A stretch of 64,000 bases of DNA from Streptococcus oralis subsp. dentisani (lineage in GTDB: Bacteria > Bacillota > Bacilli > Lactobacillales > Streptococcaceae), in the NCBI RefSeq assembly GCF_007475365.1, contig NZ_CP034442.1, positions 1,791,001 through 1,855,000 on the forward strand, read 5' to 3'. The notes below the pieces were generated by a model. It saw only the letters and a list, made by a program, of their open reading frames with translations. It made no database searches and was not told where the DNA came from. Within the stretch, counting starts at the first letter, position 1. The number at the start of each line of letters is the position of its first letter. The translations under genes were made by a program, and so were the position numbers. Below, piece after piece: positions 17,699 through 27,271 of the stretch.

Positions 17699-18097
17699 CT
17701 AAGATTTACTAGCATTTAGCTTCTTTATGGAATGGTGTTCGATGAGCCATCCCACAATCCATCCTATTGCTAGCAAGTAATTTTCAAAAGCACCGATAGC
17801 ATTTACAGGAGAGTGATACTCCATATAATTGAGTAAGTGATTTGTTCCTATTCCAATTCCGCCAATAATGAGAGCAAGAAGTGCGATTCGTAGATAGAAC
17901 CAATCGTATTTAATATTAACGGCAAGAATAATAATTAAGACAGCTAGATTCCAAATTCCAATTTCTCTTTGCCATCCTGCAGAAATACCGTAACCAGAAT
18001 GCTCTCCCAAATATGATGGGAGAAAGATTTGTAGTATAGAAGCGCCTAACATAGCGATGATGACTAAGACAAATAGCAATCGTAAAAATTTGTTCAT
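17699..18097 (-). CDS. small membrane protein of unknown function
   Basis: A 132-residue protein with four hydrophobic segments (about residues 5-27, 47-62, 67-88 and 104-122) and short polar ends. AAGGGG lies upstream of the ATG. I do not recognise its family. It sits between the true gatB and the duplicated gatB end, so it is cargo of the inserted cassette; no function can be inferred from the neighbours. Confidence 0.65.
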   Translation of the reverse strand: MNKFLRLLFVLVIIAMLGASILQIFLPSYLGEHSGYGISAGWQREIGIWNLAVLIIILAVNIKYDWFYLRIALLALIIGGIGIGTNHLLNYMEYHSPVNAIGAFENYLLAIGWIVGWLIEHHSIKKLNASKS

Positions 18098-18154
18098 TTA
18101 TTCCCCTTGTCTCATTCTCGTTTTAAAAGTAGAAAAAAGTGTTTAAAGAGTGAA

Positions 18155-19600
18155 TTACTCACTGTCTTTCAACTTCGCCAATTCTTGTGCAAGGAGTTTA
18201 AGGGCGACTTGTGGATTAGCTTGGCCTTTGGTTGCCTTCATAAGGAATCCTGTGAAGGCCTTGTCTGCGTTGCGTTTACCTGATTTGAAGTCGGCAACGG
18301 CAGCTTCGTTATCCGCAAAGACTTGGTGGATGATTGGAATCAGAACATCTGGATCAGAGATTTGGACCATACCTGCTTTTTCCACGTATTCACGCGCACC
18401 ACCGCCATTTTTAGCCAGATGGACAAAGACTTTCTTGGCAATCTTGGATGAGATGGTACCATCTTCGATGATGGCAATCATTTCTACCAAGTTTTCTGGT
18501 GTCAATTCGATTTGTTCTAGTGTTTTGCCTTCAGCGTTCAAGAATTGAGCAACTTCGCCTTGGAGCCAGTTAGAGACTTGTTTGGCATCACCACCAAGGG
18601 CAACAGCTTTTTCAAAGAAGTCAGAAGTGACTTTGTTTGCCGTCAACTGGCTAGCATCGTAGTCTGACAAACCAAGTTCAGAGACGTAGCGTGCACGGCG
18701 TTCTTTTGGAAATTCTGGCAATTCTATGCGCATTTCCTCAATCCACTCGTCTGAGATTTCAAAGAGCGGTAGGTCTGGTTCTGGGAAGTAGCGGTAGTCT
18801 GCAGCGCCTTCCTTAACACGCATGAGGATGGTTGCTTTGTTTGCTTCATCGTAACGGCGAGTTTCTTGGCGAATTTGACCACCTGAGCGAAGGATTTCGG
18901 CTTGACGTTGGACTTCGTATTCAAGCCCTTTACGGACATTTGAGAAGGAGTTGAGGTTTTTCAATTCAGTCTTGGTACCGAATTTCTCTTGACCATAAGG
19001 ACGAAGGGAGATGTTGGCATCAACACGCATAGAACCTTCTTCCATCTTAACGTCAGAAATGCCAGCATACTGGATAACTTCCTTGAGTGCTGTCAGATAA
19101 GCGTAGGCTTCTTCAGGAGAACGCATGTCAGCCTCAGATACAATCTCAATCAAGGGTACCCCTTGGCGGTTGAGGTCAACGTAAGAGTAGCCATCTGTAC
19201 CGTGGGTGTTTTTACCAGCGTCTTCTTCCAAGTGGGCACGCTCGATCCCGATTTTCTTAGTTGTACCGTCTTCTAGCTCGACTTCAATCCAACCATTATA
19301 ACCGATAGGTTCATCAAACTGAGAAATTTGGTAGGCTTTGGGATTATCAGGATAGAAGTAGTTCTTGCGGTCAAAATGCATCTTTTTGTGGATGTCCATG
19401 TTGAGGGCAAGAGCTGCCTTAATACCAGCATCGACGACACCCTTGTTGAGAACTGGCAGTACGCCTGGGAAAGACCAGTCAATCACGTTGGTGTTGGCAT
19501 TTTGGTCGTTTCCGAAGTGGGCAGAAGTAGGTGAGAAGATTTTTGAATTGGTGTTGAGCTCTACGTGGACTTCAAGTCCAATGACTGTTTCAAAGTTCAT
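18155..19600 (-). CDS. gatB: Asp-tRNA(Asn)/Glu-tRNA(Gln) amidotransferase subunit B
   Basis: The subunit of GatCAB that binds misacylated tRNA and carries the kinase-like active site activating Glu/Asp on tRNA. The 481-residue protein begins with [15 protein letters not shown], has the cradle domain in the first 290 residues, and ends in the helical and YqeY-like tail domain. The start overlaps the gatA stop by one base. Its last 93 codons are duplicated 923 bases away. Needed where GlnRS is absent, as in most streptococci. Confidence 0.97.
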   Translation of the reverse strand: MNFETVIGLEVHVELNTNSKIFSPTSAHFGNDQNANTNVIDWSFPGVLPVLNKGVVDAGIKAALALNMDIHKKMHFDRKNYFYPDNPKAYQISQFDEPIGYNGWIEVELEDGTTKKIGIERAHLEEDAGKNTHGTDGYSYVDLNRQGVPLIEIVSEADMRSPEEAYAYLTALKEVIQYAGISDVKMEEGSMRVDANISLRPYGQEKFGTKTELKNLNSFSNVRKGLEYEVQRQAEILRSGGQIRQETRRYDEANKATILMRVKEGAADYRYFPEPDLPLFEISDEWIEEMRIELPEFPKERRARYVSELGLSDYDASQLTANKVTSDFFEKAVALGGDAKQVSNWLQGEVAQFLNAEGKTLEQIELTPENLVEMIAIIEDGTISSKIAKKVFVHLAKNGGGAREYVEKAGMVQISDPDVLIPIIHQVFADNEAAVADFKSGKRNADKAFTGFLMKATKGQANPQVALKLLAQELAKLKDSE

Positions 19601-21066
19601 TAGTTATCACCTCCAAAAATCACGGGTTGTTGTTTGTGGTAGTCTGTTGTTGCTTCAAAGGCAGCAGCAGCTTGGTAAATGGTTTCCTCAGAGTACTTAG
19701 GACCAATCAATTGTAGACCGACTGGTAGACCTTGAGCAAATCCAGCAGGAATTGAAATTCCTGGCAGACCTGCCAAGTTGACTGGGATGGTCAAAAGGTC
19801 AGCCAAGTACATGGCAACTGGGTCGTGGTTGAGTGAATCCAAATCATAGGCAACGCTTGGAGCAGTTGGTCCCAAAATCAAGTCATAATCCGCAAAGACG
19901 TTTTCGAAATCTTGGATGATGAGGGTACGGACTTGACCAGCTTTTTTATAGTAGGCATCGTAGTAACCTGATGAAAGACTGAACGTACCTAGCATGATAC
20001 GGCGTTTCACTTCTTCACCGAAACCTTGGCTACGGCTGTTTACATAGATTTCATCAAGATTAGTCGCATCCTCTGCGCGGTAGCCGTAACGGATACCGTC
20101 AAAACGTTGCAAGTTTGAGGATGCTTCTGATGAAGCGATAATGTAGTAAACGGCTACACCGTATTTTGAGTGAGGAAGACTGACTTCTTCGACGATAGCA
20201 CCAAGTTTTTCAAAGTGTTTGGCTGCGTTAAGAATTGTTTCCTTAACCTCTGGGTCAATCCCTTCACCAAGGTATTCCTTAGGCAAAGCAATTTTCGTGC
20301 CCTTGATGTCTTGGCCGATTTTTGAAGTAAAGTCAGCAATGCGGACAGGAGCAGAAGTCGAGTCTTTGGCATCTTCGCTGGCAATCGCATTGAGCAAGAG
20401 GGCATTTTCTTTAACAGTTGGTGCAAAAGGTCCAATCTGGTCTAGGGAGCTACCGAAGGCAATGAGACCGAAACGAGAAACTGTTCCGTAGGTTGGTTTG
20501 AGACCAACGATTCCGTTGAAGGCGGCAGGTTGGCGGATGGAACCACCAGTATCAGAACCAAGTGACAAACGGACTTGTCCTGAAGCTACAGAAGCTGCGG
20601 AACCGCTAGATGAACCACCAGGAACCTTGCTATGGTCCCAAGCGTTTTTAGTCGCACCATAGTAAGATGTTTCACCTGATCCACCCATGGCAAACTCGTC
20701 CATGTTGGTTTTCCCAACAACGATCATTCCCTTAGCTTTGGCATTGGCAACGGCTGTCGCATCAAAGATTGGCTCGTAGTTGTAGAGCATTTTTGAGGCT
20801 GCAGTTGTAAGAATACCGTCTGTAGAGATATTATCCTTAACGGCCAGTGGAATTCCTGAAAGGACATTATCAGCGTCAATTCCAGCTTGGTCAATAGCTT
20901 TAGCTTGAGCAAGAGCCTGCTCCTCAGCGATGGTGACAAAAGCGTTGATAGCTGTCTCGCGAGATTTGATATCTTCAAGTGTTGCTTGGGTCAATTCAGT
21001 TGCTGAAATTTCCTTAGAGACAAGAAGATTATGCAAGTCTTCAATAGTTTTGTTATTAAAAGTCAT
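19600..21066 (-). CDS. gatA: Asp-tRNA(Asn)/Glu-tRNA(Gln) amidotransferase subunit A
   Basis: The amidase subunit, which releases ammonia from glutamine. A 488-residue amidase-signature protein with the Ser-cisSer-Lys triad region visible: AVKDN near residue 78, GGSSSGSAA near 152 and [12 protein letters not shown] near 173. It overlaps gatC and gatB by one base each, so all three subunits are coupled. Confidence 0.97.
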   Translation of the reverse strand: MTFNNKTIEDLHNLLVSKEISATELTQATLEDIKSRETAINAFVTIAEEQALAQAKAIDQAGIDADNVLSGIPLAVKDNISTDGILTTAASKMLYNYEPIFDATAVANAKAKGMIVVGKTNMDEFAMGGSGETSYYGATKNAWDHSKVPGGSSSGSAASVASGQVRLSLGSDTGGSIRQPAAFNGIVGLKPTYGTVSRFGLIAFGSSLDQIGPFAPTVKENALLLNAIASEDAKDSTSAPVRIADFTSKIGQDIKGTKIALPKEYLGEGIDPEVKETILNAAKHFEKLGAIVEEVSLPHSKYGVAVYYIIASSEASSNLQRFDGIRYGYRAEDATNLDEIYVNSRSQGFGEEVKRRIMLGTFSLSSGYYDAYYKKAGQVRTLIIQDFENVFADYDLILGPTAPSVAYDLDSLNHDPVAMYLADLLTIPVNLAGLPGISIPAGFAQGLPVGLQLIGPKYSEETIYQAAAAFEATTDYHKQQPVIFGGDN

Positions 21067-21368
21067 TAGGCATCTCCCCCATCATCTAGGATAGCTGGTA
21101 CCTTGATATAGTAGTTTTCTTTTTCAGGTACATTTTTAAACAAGCGGTCGCGGTCTGTTCCTTCTTCGGCCACATCAGGGCGGAGTACAGTCTTGCGGTC
21201 AGCCATGGTCGTAGTAGGTGCGATACCAGTTGTGTCGACTTCGCCCAGCAATTCAACCATGTCAACAATCTTAGACAAGGTAGTCGCAAAGGCAGCAGTT
21301 TCTTCTTCAGAGAATCTTAATTTTGAAAGATTGGCAACGTGTGTTACCTCTTCTTGCGTAATTTTCAT
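21066..21368 (-). CDS. gatC: Asp-tRNA(Asn)/Glu-tRNA(Gln) amidotransferase subunit C
   Basis: The 100-residue stabilising subunit that wraps around GatA and GatB. It shows the two N-terminal helices ([13 protein letters not shown]) and the C-terminal segment rich in charged residues typical of GatC. First gene of the gatCAB operon; GAAAGGA lies before the ATG. Confidence 0.96.
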   Translation of the reverse strand: MKITQEEVTHVANLSKLRFSEEETAAFATTLSKIVDMVELLGEVDTTGIAPTTTMADRKTVLRPDVAEEGTDRDRLFKNVPEKENYYIKVPAILDDGGDA

Positions 21369-21408
21369 CTTGCATCCTTTCGTGAAATGATGATTTTTAG
21401 TCTGTTCT

Positions 21409-21417
21409 ATTTTACCA
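21409..21417 (-). promoter_or_regulatory. gatC promoter (extended -10)
   Basis: Minus-strand TGGTAAAAT gives an extended -10 (TAAAAT, complement of 21409-21414) about 40 bases before gatC; the -35 is weak. Confidence 0.6.
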
Positions 21418-21461
21418 TATTTTCCTATAAATAAGGGAGCCGAACTGAAAAGAAATAGAAA

Positions 21462-21490
21462 TTGAAAAATCGCTTTTAATTCGCTATAAT
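21462..21490 (+). promoter_or_regulatory. promoter of the TIGR02206 membrane protein gene
   Basis: -35 TTGAAA (21462-21467), 17-bp spacer, -10 TATAAT (21485-21490). The leader is about 75 bases long. Confidence 0.85.
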
Positions 21491-21571
21491 AGTTAAACTA
21501 AAAGAAAAATTGAGTGAGACTAGAGATTAATGTAGGAAGAATTCCTCGAAAGATGAGTTAGGATAGAAAAT

Positions 21572-22264
21572 ATGCTACATAATTTTTTTACAAGATTCCA
21601 AACCATTCCTCCTCCCATTCCGCCTTTTTGGTACGGAATCATGATGCTTCTCTTAGTGCTTTGTATTTATGGGGCACTTGCTTATCACAAAAATCCGAAA
21701 TTTGTCCGCTTGTTTAAGGGGATTCAGATCCTCCAGTTACTAGCCCTATATAGCTGGTATGTTGGTTTTGAGATTCCATTTTCTAATAGCCTTCCATTTT
21801 ATCATTGCCGTTTGGCTATGTTTGCAGTGGTTTTCTTACCAGATAAATGGCGGAGCAAGCAATACTTTGCCCTCTTAGGAGCAAGTGGAGCGGTATTTGC
21901 CTTGGTTTACCCCGTTTTTGACCCCTATGATTTTCCACACATCACCAGTTTGTCATTTTTGATTGGGCACTATGCCCTTTTGGTGAATTCCTTGGTTTAC
22001 TTGATGAATCACTATGACAAGAGCTTACTTAAGAAGTATATGATCGTAGTCTATACTTTCGTTCTCAATTTCTTTCTAGTTGGGGTTAATCAGGTGACTG
22101 GTGGAAATTATGGTCTCTTAAGAGATACACCGTTTATCTCGAATGCTCCTCTATGGATAAAGTACCTCCTTGTGTCGGTCATTCTTTCACTGGCTCTTGT
22201 TTTCTTTGATATTTTGTTCAAAAAACGATGGAAAAAGAGAAAACAGATGAAATCTGTACTCTAG
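21572..22264 (+). CDS. TIGR02206 (YwaF-like) integral membrane protein
   Basis: A 230-residue protein with about six or seven membrane helices. The conserved elements of the TIGR02206/YwaF family can be seen: a proline-rich start, LPFYHCRLAMF near residue 75 and VTGGNYG near residue 175. The C-terminus is strongly basic and cytoplasmic. No biochemical function is established for the family as far as I know. It is transcribed from its own promoter and followed by prfC with a separate promoter. Confidence 0.75.
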   Translation: MLHNFFTRFQTIPPPIPPFWYGIMMLLLVLCIYGALAYHKNPKFVRLFKGIQILQLLALYSWYVGFEIPFSNSLPFYHCRLAMFAVVFLPDKWRSKQYFALLGASGAVFALVYPVFDPYDFPHITSLSFLIGHYALLVNSLVYLMNHYDKSLLKKYMIVVYTFVLNFFLVGVNQVTGGNYGLLRDTPFISNAPLWIKYLLVSVILSLALVFFDILFKKRWKKRKQMKSVL

Positions 22265-22288
22265 CTTGCCTTTTCATCAGATGAGTAA

Positions 22289-22317
22289 TTGAAAAACTCC
22301 CCAAAATCCGATATAAT
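22289..22317 (+). promoter_or_regulatory. prfC promoter
   Basis: -35 TTGAAA (22289-22294), 17-bp spacer, -10 TATAAT (22312-22317), about 90 bases before the start codon. Confidence 0.85.
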
Positions 22318-22407
22318 GGAGAGTTGAAAGGAATGGTAAAATCCAATGTAAACATCATTCTTAGCCATTGAAACAACTAAAAATAGAAAATCAAAGAAAG
22401 AGAACTT

Positions 22408-23952
22408 ATGACTATTCAAGAAGAAATCAAGAAACGCCGTACTTTTGCCATCATCTCTCACCCGGACGCGGGTAAAACGACTATTACAGAGCAATTGCTC
22501 TATTTTGGGGGAGAGATTCGTGAGGCTGGTACTGTAAAAGGGAAGAAAACAGGGACTTTTGCTAAGTCTGACTGGATGGATATCGAGAAACAACGTGGGA
22601 TTTCGGTCACGTCATCTGTTATGCAGTTTGACTACGATGGTAAGCGCGTGAATATCCTCGACACACCAGGGCACGAGGACTTCTCAGAAGATACCTATCG
22701 TACCTTGATGGCGGTTGATGCTGCGGTCATGGTCGTGGACTCTGCCAAGGGTATTGAGGCCCAAACCAAGAAATTGTTTGAAGTTGTGAAGCACCGTGGT
22801 ATTCCAGTCTTTACCTTTATGAACAAGCTGGACCGTGACGGTCGTGAGCCACTGGATCTCTTGCAAGAACTAGAAGAAGTACTAGGTATTGCGAGTTATC
22901 CAATGAACTGGCCAATCGGGATGGGGAAAGCTTTTGAAGGCTTGTATGACCTTTATAACCAACGCTTGGAACTTTATAAAGGGGATGAACGTTTTGCCAG
23001 TTTGGAAGAAGGTGACAAACTCTTTGGAAGTAACCCATTTTATGAGCAAGTCAAGGATGATATTGAGCTTTTGAACGAAGCAGGAAATGAGTTTTCGGAA
23101 GAAGCTATTCTTGCAGGAGAACTGACTCCGGTCTTCTTCGGTTCAGCCCTGACTAACTTTGGGGTGCAGACCTTCCTTGAGACCTTCCTCAAGTTTGCTC
23201 CAGAACCACATGGTCACAAGAAAACAGATGGTGAAATTGTGGATCCTTATGACAAGGATTTCTCAGGATTCGTTTTTAAAATCCAAGCCAACATGGACCC
23301 TCGTCACCGTGACCGTATCGCCTTTGTCCGCATCGTATCAGGTGAATTTGAGCGTGGAATGAGTGTCAACCTGCCTCGTACTGGGAAGACTGCCAAACTG
23401 TCTAATGTTACCCAGTTTATGGCGGAAAGTCGTGAGAATGTGACCAATGCCGTGGCAGGTGATATTATCGGGGTTTACGATACTGGTACTTATCAGGTTG
23501 GAGACACTTTGACGGTTGGAAAAAACAAGTTTGAGTTTGAACCACTGCCAACCTTTACACCTGAGATTTTCATGAAAGTTTCTGCTAAGAACGTCATGAA
23601 ACAAAAATCCTTCCACAAGGGGATTGAGCAGTTGGTACAAGAGGGAGCCATCCAGCTTTACAAGAATTACCAAACAGGTGAGTATATGCTAGGCGCTGTC
23701 GGACAACTCCAGTTTGAAGTCTTTAAGCACCGCATGGAAGGCGAGTACAATGCAGAAGTGGTCATGAGCCCAATGGGTAAAAAGACCGTTCGTTGGATCA
23801 AGCCTGAGGACTTGGATGAACGGATGTCATCAAGCCGCAATATCTTGGCCAAGGACCGTTTCGACCAACCAGTCTTCCTCTTTGAAAATGACTTTGCCCT
23901 CCGCTGGTTTGCGGATAAATATCCAGATGTTGAGTTGGAAGAGAAGATGTGA
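22408..23952 (+). CDS. prfC: peptide chain release factor 3
   Basis: Translational GTPase that recycles RF1/RF2 from the ribosome after termination. The 514-residue protein has the P-loop SHPDAGKTT (residues 18-26), the G3 motif DTPGHEDF, the G4 motif NKLDRD, then EF-Tu-like domain II and the RF3 C-terminal domain. Length is normal. It is monocistronic and followed by a stretch of folded repeats instead of a simple terminator. Confidence 0.96.
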   Translation: MTIQEEIKKRRTFAIISHPDAGKTTITEQLLYFGGEIREAGTVKGKKTGTFAKSDWMDIEKQRGISVTSSVMQFDYDGKRVNILDTPGHEDFSEDTYRTLMAVDAAVMVVDSAKGIEAQTKKLFEVVKHRGIPVFTFMNKLDRDGREPLDLLQELEEVLGIASYPMNWPIGMGKAFEGLYDLYNQRLELYKGDERFASLEEGDKLFGSNPFYEQVKDDIELLNEAGNEFSEEAILAGELTPVFFGSALTNFGVQTFLETFLKFAPEPHGHKKTDGEIVDPYDKDFSGFVFKIQANMDPRHRDRIAFVRIVSGEFERGMSVNLPRTGKTAKLSNVTQFMAESRENVTNAVAGDIIGVYDTGTYQVGDTLTVGKNKFEFEPLPTFTPEIFMKVSAKNVMKQKSFHKGIEQLVQEGAIQLYKNYQTGEYMLGAVGQLQFEVFKHRMEGEYNAEVVMSPMGKKTVRWIKPEDLDERMSSSRNILAKDRFDQPVFLFENDFALRWFADKYPDVELEEKM

Positions 23953-24192
23953 TTCAGTAAGTCTACTTGATTGCATAGCAATCTAAGTAGACTACGGCAA
24001 GCCCTATTAGACTTGCCTAACTACCTCACTAACTGAGTTTTACAAATGGAATCGATTTGTAAAACTCAGTGTCGTAGTTCAGTAAATTTATTTGAATGTG
24101 TAACAACCTAAGTAACTAACGCCAAGTTTCTATTGAACTTGGTTAGGCGCTCCACTAGTAAAGTTTTACGAATAGTATCGATTCGTGGATTT
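23953..24192. repeat. two diverged copies of a three-hairpin intergenic element
   Basis: This gene-free stretch after prfC holds two tandem copies of a roughly 120-base element, each opening with TTCAGTAA (23953 and 24078). Unit 1 has three stems: AGTCTACTT/AAGTAGACT (23960-23968 with 23985-23993), GGCAAG/CTTGCC (23996-24001 with 24012-24017), and a perfect 16-bp stem (24032-24047 with 24055-24070). CTACG/CGTAG closes the last two. Unit 2 keeps CCAAGTT/AACTTGG (24122-24128 with 24136-24142) and ACGAAT/ATTCGT but has decayed elsewhere. I do not recognise it as BOX or RUP. No coding potential is seen. Confidence 0.7.
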
Positions 24193-24230
24193 TTTCATAT
24201 AGTAAAGGTAATTGAAGTCAAAGGTAAATT

Positions 24231-24276
24231 AAAAACCTCAGAGAGATTATGTTGCATGAACTCTTCTGGGGTTTTT
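24231..24276. terminator. terminator after the ArAE-type gene
   Basis: A long hairpin pairs AAAAACC plus flanking purines (24231 on) with GGGGTTTTT (24268-24276); it can end minus-strand transcription of the exporter gene and plus-strand read-through from prfC. Confidence 0.65.
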
Positions 24277-25230
24277 CTAGTTTCCATATTTTTGGTAAAA
24301 ATCGACCTTGACCTGGATAAAGGTTTCGGCTTCGCGTAGTAGCTGCAGGAGGGTGGCACGGGTCTCAAACTCCTCACGTGTTTTAGGGAGACTCCGATTG
24401 CGGAAGACTTGCAGATAGCGTTCGATGTCATCAAGTAGGTCATGAGCAGGATTGGTCTGGCTTAGCTGGGAAGCAATCTTAGAAAAGAGCTGGGCCAAAA
24501 TCAAGCTCTCACTTGCAGCTAACTGGCAAGTGTTGATTTGTTGAGCCATGTTTCGTAGGATGCGACTTTGTCTCTGCCTCATCTCAAAGTAGTGGATGTG
24601 GTAGTCCGTTTGGTGAAAGAGATGGTCCGAATGATCCAAATAGACCAGCTTGAGGGCTTCATCAAGAAGGCTGTCTAATTCGTCAACGAGTTGGGCTTGA
24701 TTGCGCCCGTCTCCTCTTGACAGATAGTATTTAAAGCGAAGCAGGATGTCTTTTAACTTTTCTTCGACCTGAAGGTGGTAACTTTGGATGGCTTTCTCCC
24801 GAGAGGGCATATAAAGGTTGACCAACAGAGCAAAGCTTGTCCCGATGAGAAAGAGGAGCACTTCATTGAGCAAGAGTCCTGGAGAAGTAGACTCCTGTAC
24901 CAAGAGATGACTGACCAAGACACTGCTAGGTGTGATGCCGATTTCCCAGCCCATTTTATAGGCTAGAGGCACATAGAGAGCCAGATAGAGACCCAGACTC
25001 CAGATGTGAAAGCCTGTCAGCTGAAAGGCTAGAACACCGATAGCGAGCGCTAGGAGCATGGAAAAGAGGCGGTTACGTGCCAATTTTAGTGTGCTTCTGC
25101 GCGTGTCGGAAAGGCTTAAGAGGGCAATAATCCCAGCTGAAACTGCTGATGACAAATCTAAAAAATAAGCGAGAAAACAAGCGAGACAGGTCGCTAATAT
25201 CAGTTTTGTCGTACGTTGGGTGATAGACAT
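24277..25230 (-). CDS. aromatic acid exporter (ArAE/DUF939-like) family protein
   Basis: A 317-residue protein with about five N-terminal membrane helices (residues 10-140) followed by a roughly 170-residue cytoplasmic helical domain rich in charged residues. This is the layout of the ArAE_1 (FUSC-like) family of Gram-positive bacteria. The family name derives from E. coli AaeB; substrates of the streptococcal members are not known. It is convergent with prfC and lies between two terminators. Confidence 0.75.
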   Translation of the reverse strand: MSITQRTTKLILATCLACFLAYFLDLSSAVSAGIIALLSLSDTRRSTLKLARNRLFSMLLALAIGVLAFQLTGFHIWSLGLYLALYVPLAYKMGWEIGITPSSVLVSHLLVQESTSPGLLLNEVLLFLIGTSFALLVNLYMPSREKAIQSYHLQVEEKLKDILLRFKYYLSRGDGRNQAQLVDELDSLLDEALKLVYLDHSDHLFHQTDYHIHYFEMRQRQSRILRNMAQQINTCQLAASESLILAQLFSKIASQLSQTNPAHDLLDDIERYLQVFRNRSLPKTREEFETRATLLQLLREAETFIQVKVDFYQKYGN

Positions 25231-25264
25231 GAGAATTTCCTATAATACTAGAATAAGAGTACAA

Positions 25265-25290
25265 AAGACAAGACTTGGAAGACTTGTCTT
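25265..25290 (-). terminator. terminator after sstT
   Basis: AAGACAAG (25265-25272) pairs with CTTGTCTT (25283-25290); the minus strand continues with TTTTGT. Confidence 0.75.
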
Positions 25291-25297
25291 AAAAAAT

Positions 25298-26503
25298 CTA
25301 TTTTTTACGTGCCGACGCGTACTCAGCTACTGCTGTAAAGAGGACGTCGGTAGAAGAGTTCAGGGCAGTTTCGCAGGAGTCCTGGACGACACCGATGACA
25401 AAACCAACTCCGACTACTTGCATAGCAAGGTCATTTGAAATCCCAAAGAGACTACAAGCGACGGGGATAAGGAGAAGTGATCCTCCAGCGATCCCAGAAG
25501 CTCCGCAGGCAGAAATGGCAGCCACTACACTGAGGACAAAGGCTGTACCAAAGTCGACAGAGATTCCTAATGTATTGACAGCAGCTAGAGTCAAAATGTT
25601 AATGGTTACAGCTGCACCGGCCATATTAATGGTCGAGCCAAGAGGGATAGAAACGGAGTAGGTATCTGGATTGAGTCCTAGATCTTGGCAAAGTTTCATA
25701 TTAACTGGGATATTAGCGGCAGAACTACGAGTAAAGAAAGCTGTAATCCCACTAACACGCAAACATTTCAAAACAAGGGGGTAGGGATTTTTTCTCATAA
25801 AGAGAAAGGCGATGAGGGGATTGATGACAAGGGCCACAAATGCCATAGTTGCAACCAAGAGTCCTAGCAAAATTCCGTAGTTAGCAAGGCTGGTAATTCC
25901 TTTATCAGAGATGGTCTTGAAGACCAAGCCCATAATTCCGAAAGGTGCCAAATTGATAATCCACTCCACAATCTTGGAAGTTACATCAGCCATGGTTTTG
26001 AGCAACTCCTTGCTGTTTTTGCTAGCTTCTCTCATAGCAAGTCCAAAGACAACAGCCCATGATAGAATTCCAATATAGTTGGCTTTGACGACGGCGTTGA
26101 GGGGATTGTCCACGAGATTCAGCAAGAGGTTGCTGAGAACTTGACCGATGCCGTCTGGTGGGGCAATCTCTGTGCTCGCACTGCTGAGAGTAATCTGGAC
26201 GGGGAAGAGAAAACTAGCCAGTACAGCAACCAAGGCAGCAGCAAAGGTACCGAGTAGATAGAGAAAAATAACGGTCTTCATATTGGTATCTTGCCCTTTT
26301 TGATGTTGTGAGAGGGCATTTGCGACGAGGGTAAAGACCAAGACAGGAGCGATGGCTTTCAGACCCCCAACGAATAGGTCACCGAGAATGCCGAGCCCTG
26401 ACAAACTTGGGAAAAGTAGCCCTAGAGAGGCTCCAAGAAGCATGCCGATTAGGATACGTTTGATGAGGCTGGCCTTGTTCCAGGCTCGAATAATTCTTTT
26501 CAT
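25298..26503 (-). CDS. sstT: sodium-dependent serine/threonine transporter
   Basis: A 401-residue dicarboxylate/amino acid:cation symporter-family protein that takes up serine and threonine with Na+. Eight or so membrane helices, the serine-rich re-entrant loop [13 protein letters not shown] and the [14 protein letters not shown] segment of the substrate/sodium site are visible. I use the ATG at 26503, which follows AAGGAG by six bases; a longer frame to 26671 runs through the promoter. It is divergent from mscS. Confidence 0.93.
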   Translation of the reverse strand: MKRIIRAWNKASLIKRILIGMLLGASLGLLFPSLSGLGILGDLFVGGLKAIAPVLVFTLVANALSQHQKGQDTNMKTVIFLYLLGTFAAALVAVLASFLFPVQITLSSASTEIAPPDGIGQVLSNLLLNLVDNPLNAVVKANYIGILSWAVVFGLAMREASKNSKELLKTMADVTSKIVEWIINLAPFGIMGLVFKTISDKGITSLANYGILLGLLVATMAFVALVINPLIAFLFMRKNPYPLVLKCLRVSGITAFFTRSSAANIPVNMKLCQDLGLNPDTYSVSIPLGSTINMAGAAVTINILTLAAVNTLGISVDFGTAFVLSVVAAISACGASGIAGGSLLLIPVACSLFGISNDLAMQVVGVGFVIGVVQDSCETALNSSTDVLFTAVAEYASARKK

Positions 26504-26533
26504 AATAGTCTCCTTCAAAATGTATTGTTTATG

Positions 26534-26562
26534 ATTATAGTATAAATATGCCGTTGAGGCAA
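26534..26562 (-). promoter_or_regulatory. sstT promoter
   Basis: Minus-strand -35 TTGCCT (26557-26562), 17-bp spacer, -10 TATAAT (26534-26539). Confidence 0.85.
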
Positions 26563-26626
26563 GTCTTTTTATTTGAGTTTTGGGGAATATTGGAATATTT
26601 ATGAGGGAATTGAACGGGATGATTTG

Positions 26627-26635
26627 TGGTATAAT
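26627..26635 (+). promoter_or_regulatory. mscS promoter (extended -10)
   Basis: TGGTATAAT (TG at 26627, TATAAT 26630-26635) with a weak -35. Transcription would start about 12 bases before the start codon, leaving just room for the RBS AAAGGAG. Confidence 0.75.
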
Positions 26636-26653
26636 ACTAGAAAGGAGTTTTGT

Positions 26654-27214
26654 ATGCAAGAATTTTTTCAACGTTATCTTGATAAATTGGATGTAACAAC
26701 TGTATTAGAGAATCTCTTGACCAAGGTGATTTCTCTTTTGATTTTGTTTCTGTTATTTTATATAGCCAAAAAGATCCTCCACGCGACTGTCCGAAAGATT
26801 GTCAAGCCCTCGCTCAAGTTATCAAATCGAGATGCTGGCAGACAAAAGACCATTTCTCGTTTGCTTGAGAATATCTTTAACTATAGCCTTTATTTCTTTT
26901 TAATCTACTGTATCTTGTCCATTTTAGGTTTGCCAGTTTCCAGCCTCCTTGCTGGGGCAGGGATTGCTGGAGTGGCTATCGGTATGGGAGCACAAGGCTT
27001 TCTATCTGATGTCATCAATGGCTTTTTCATCCTCTTTGAACGCCAGCTCGATGTGGGCGACGAAGTGGTTCTCACAAATGGACCGATTACCGTATCTGGA
27101 AAGGTTGTCAGTGTAGGAATCCGTACGACCCAACTTCGAAGTGATGACCAAGCCCTTCACTTTGTTCCCAACCGAAATATCACTGTTGTCAGCAACTTTT
27201 CCCGCACAGAGTAG
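26654..27214 (+). CDS. small MscS-family mechanosensitive channel
   Basis: A 186-residue membrane protein (start at 26654 after AAAGGAG). It has two or three helices; the pore-lining TM3 is clear as a Gly/Ala-rich segment ([18 protein letters not shown] near residues 112-129), followed by the beta domain ([16 protein letters not shown]). E. coli MscS has 286 residues; this protein stops after the beta domain and lacks most of the C-terminal cage, and its N-terminal part is also short. It should release solutes on osmotic downshift, if functional. Confidence 0.85.
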   Translation: MQEFFQRYLDKLDVTTVLENLLTKVISLLILFLLFYIAKKILHATVRKIVKPSLKLSNRDAGRQKTISRLLENIFNYSLYFFLIYCILSILGLPVSSLLAGAGIAGVAIGMGAQGFLSDVINGFFILFERQLDVGDEVVLTNGPITVSGKVVSVGIRTTQLRSDDQALHFVPNRNITVVSNFSRTE

Positions 27215-27236
27215 GTCTGCTATTTTGGCAGATTTG

Positions 27237-27245
27237 TGGTACAAT
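27237..27245 (+). promoter_or_regulatory. corA promoter (extended -10)
   Basis: TGGTACAAT (TG at 27237, TACAAT 27240-27245), the same layout as the mscS promoter, 26 bases before the start codon. Confidence 0.6.
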
Positions 27246-27271
27246 AGAAAGAGTTTGGTAAAGGAGAGAGG

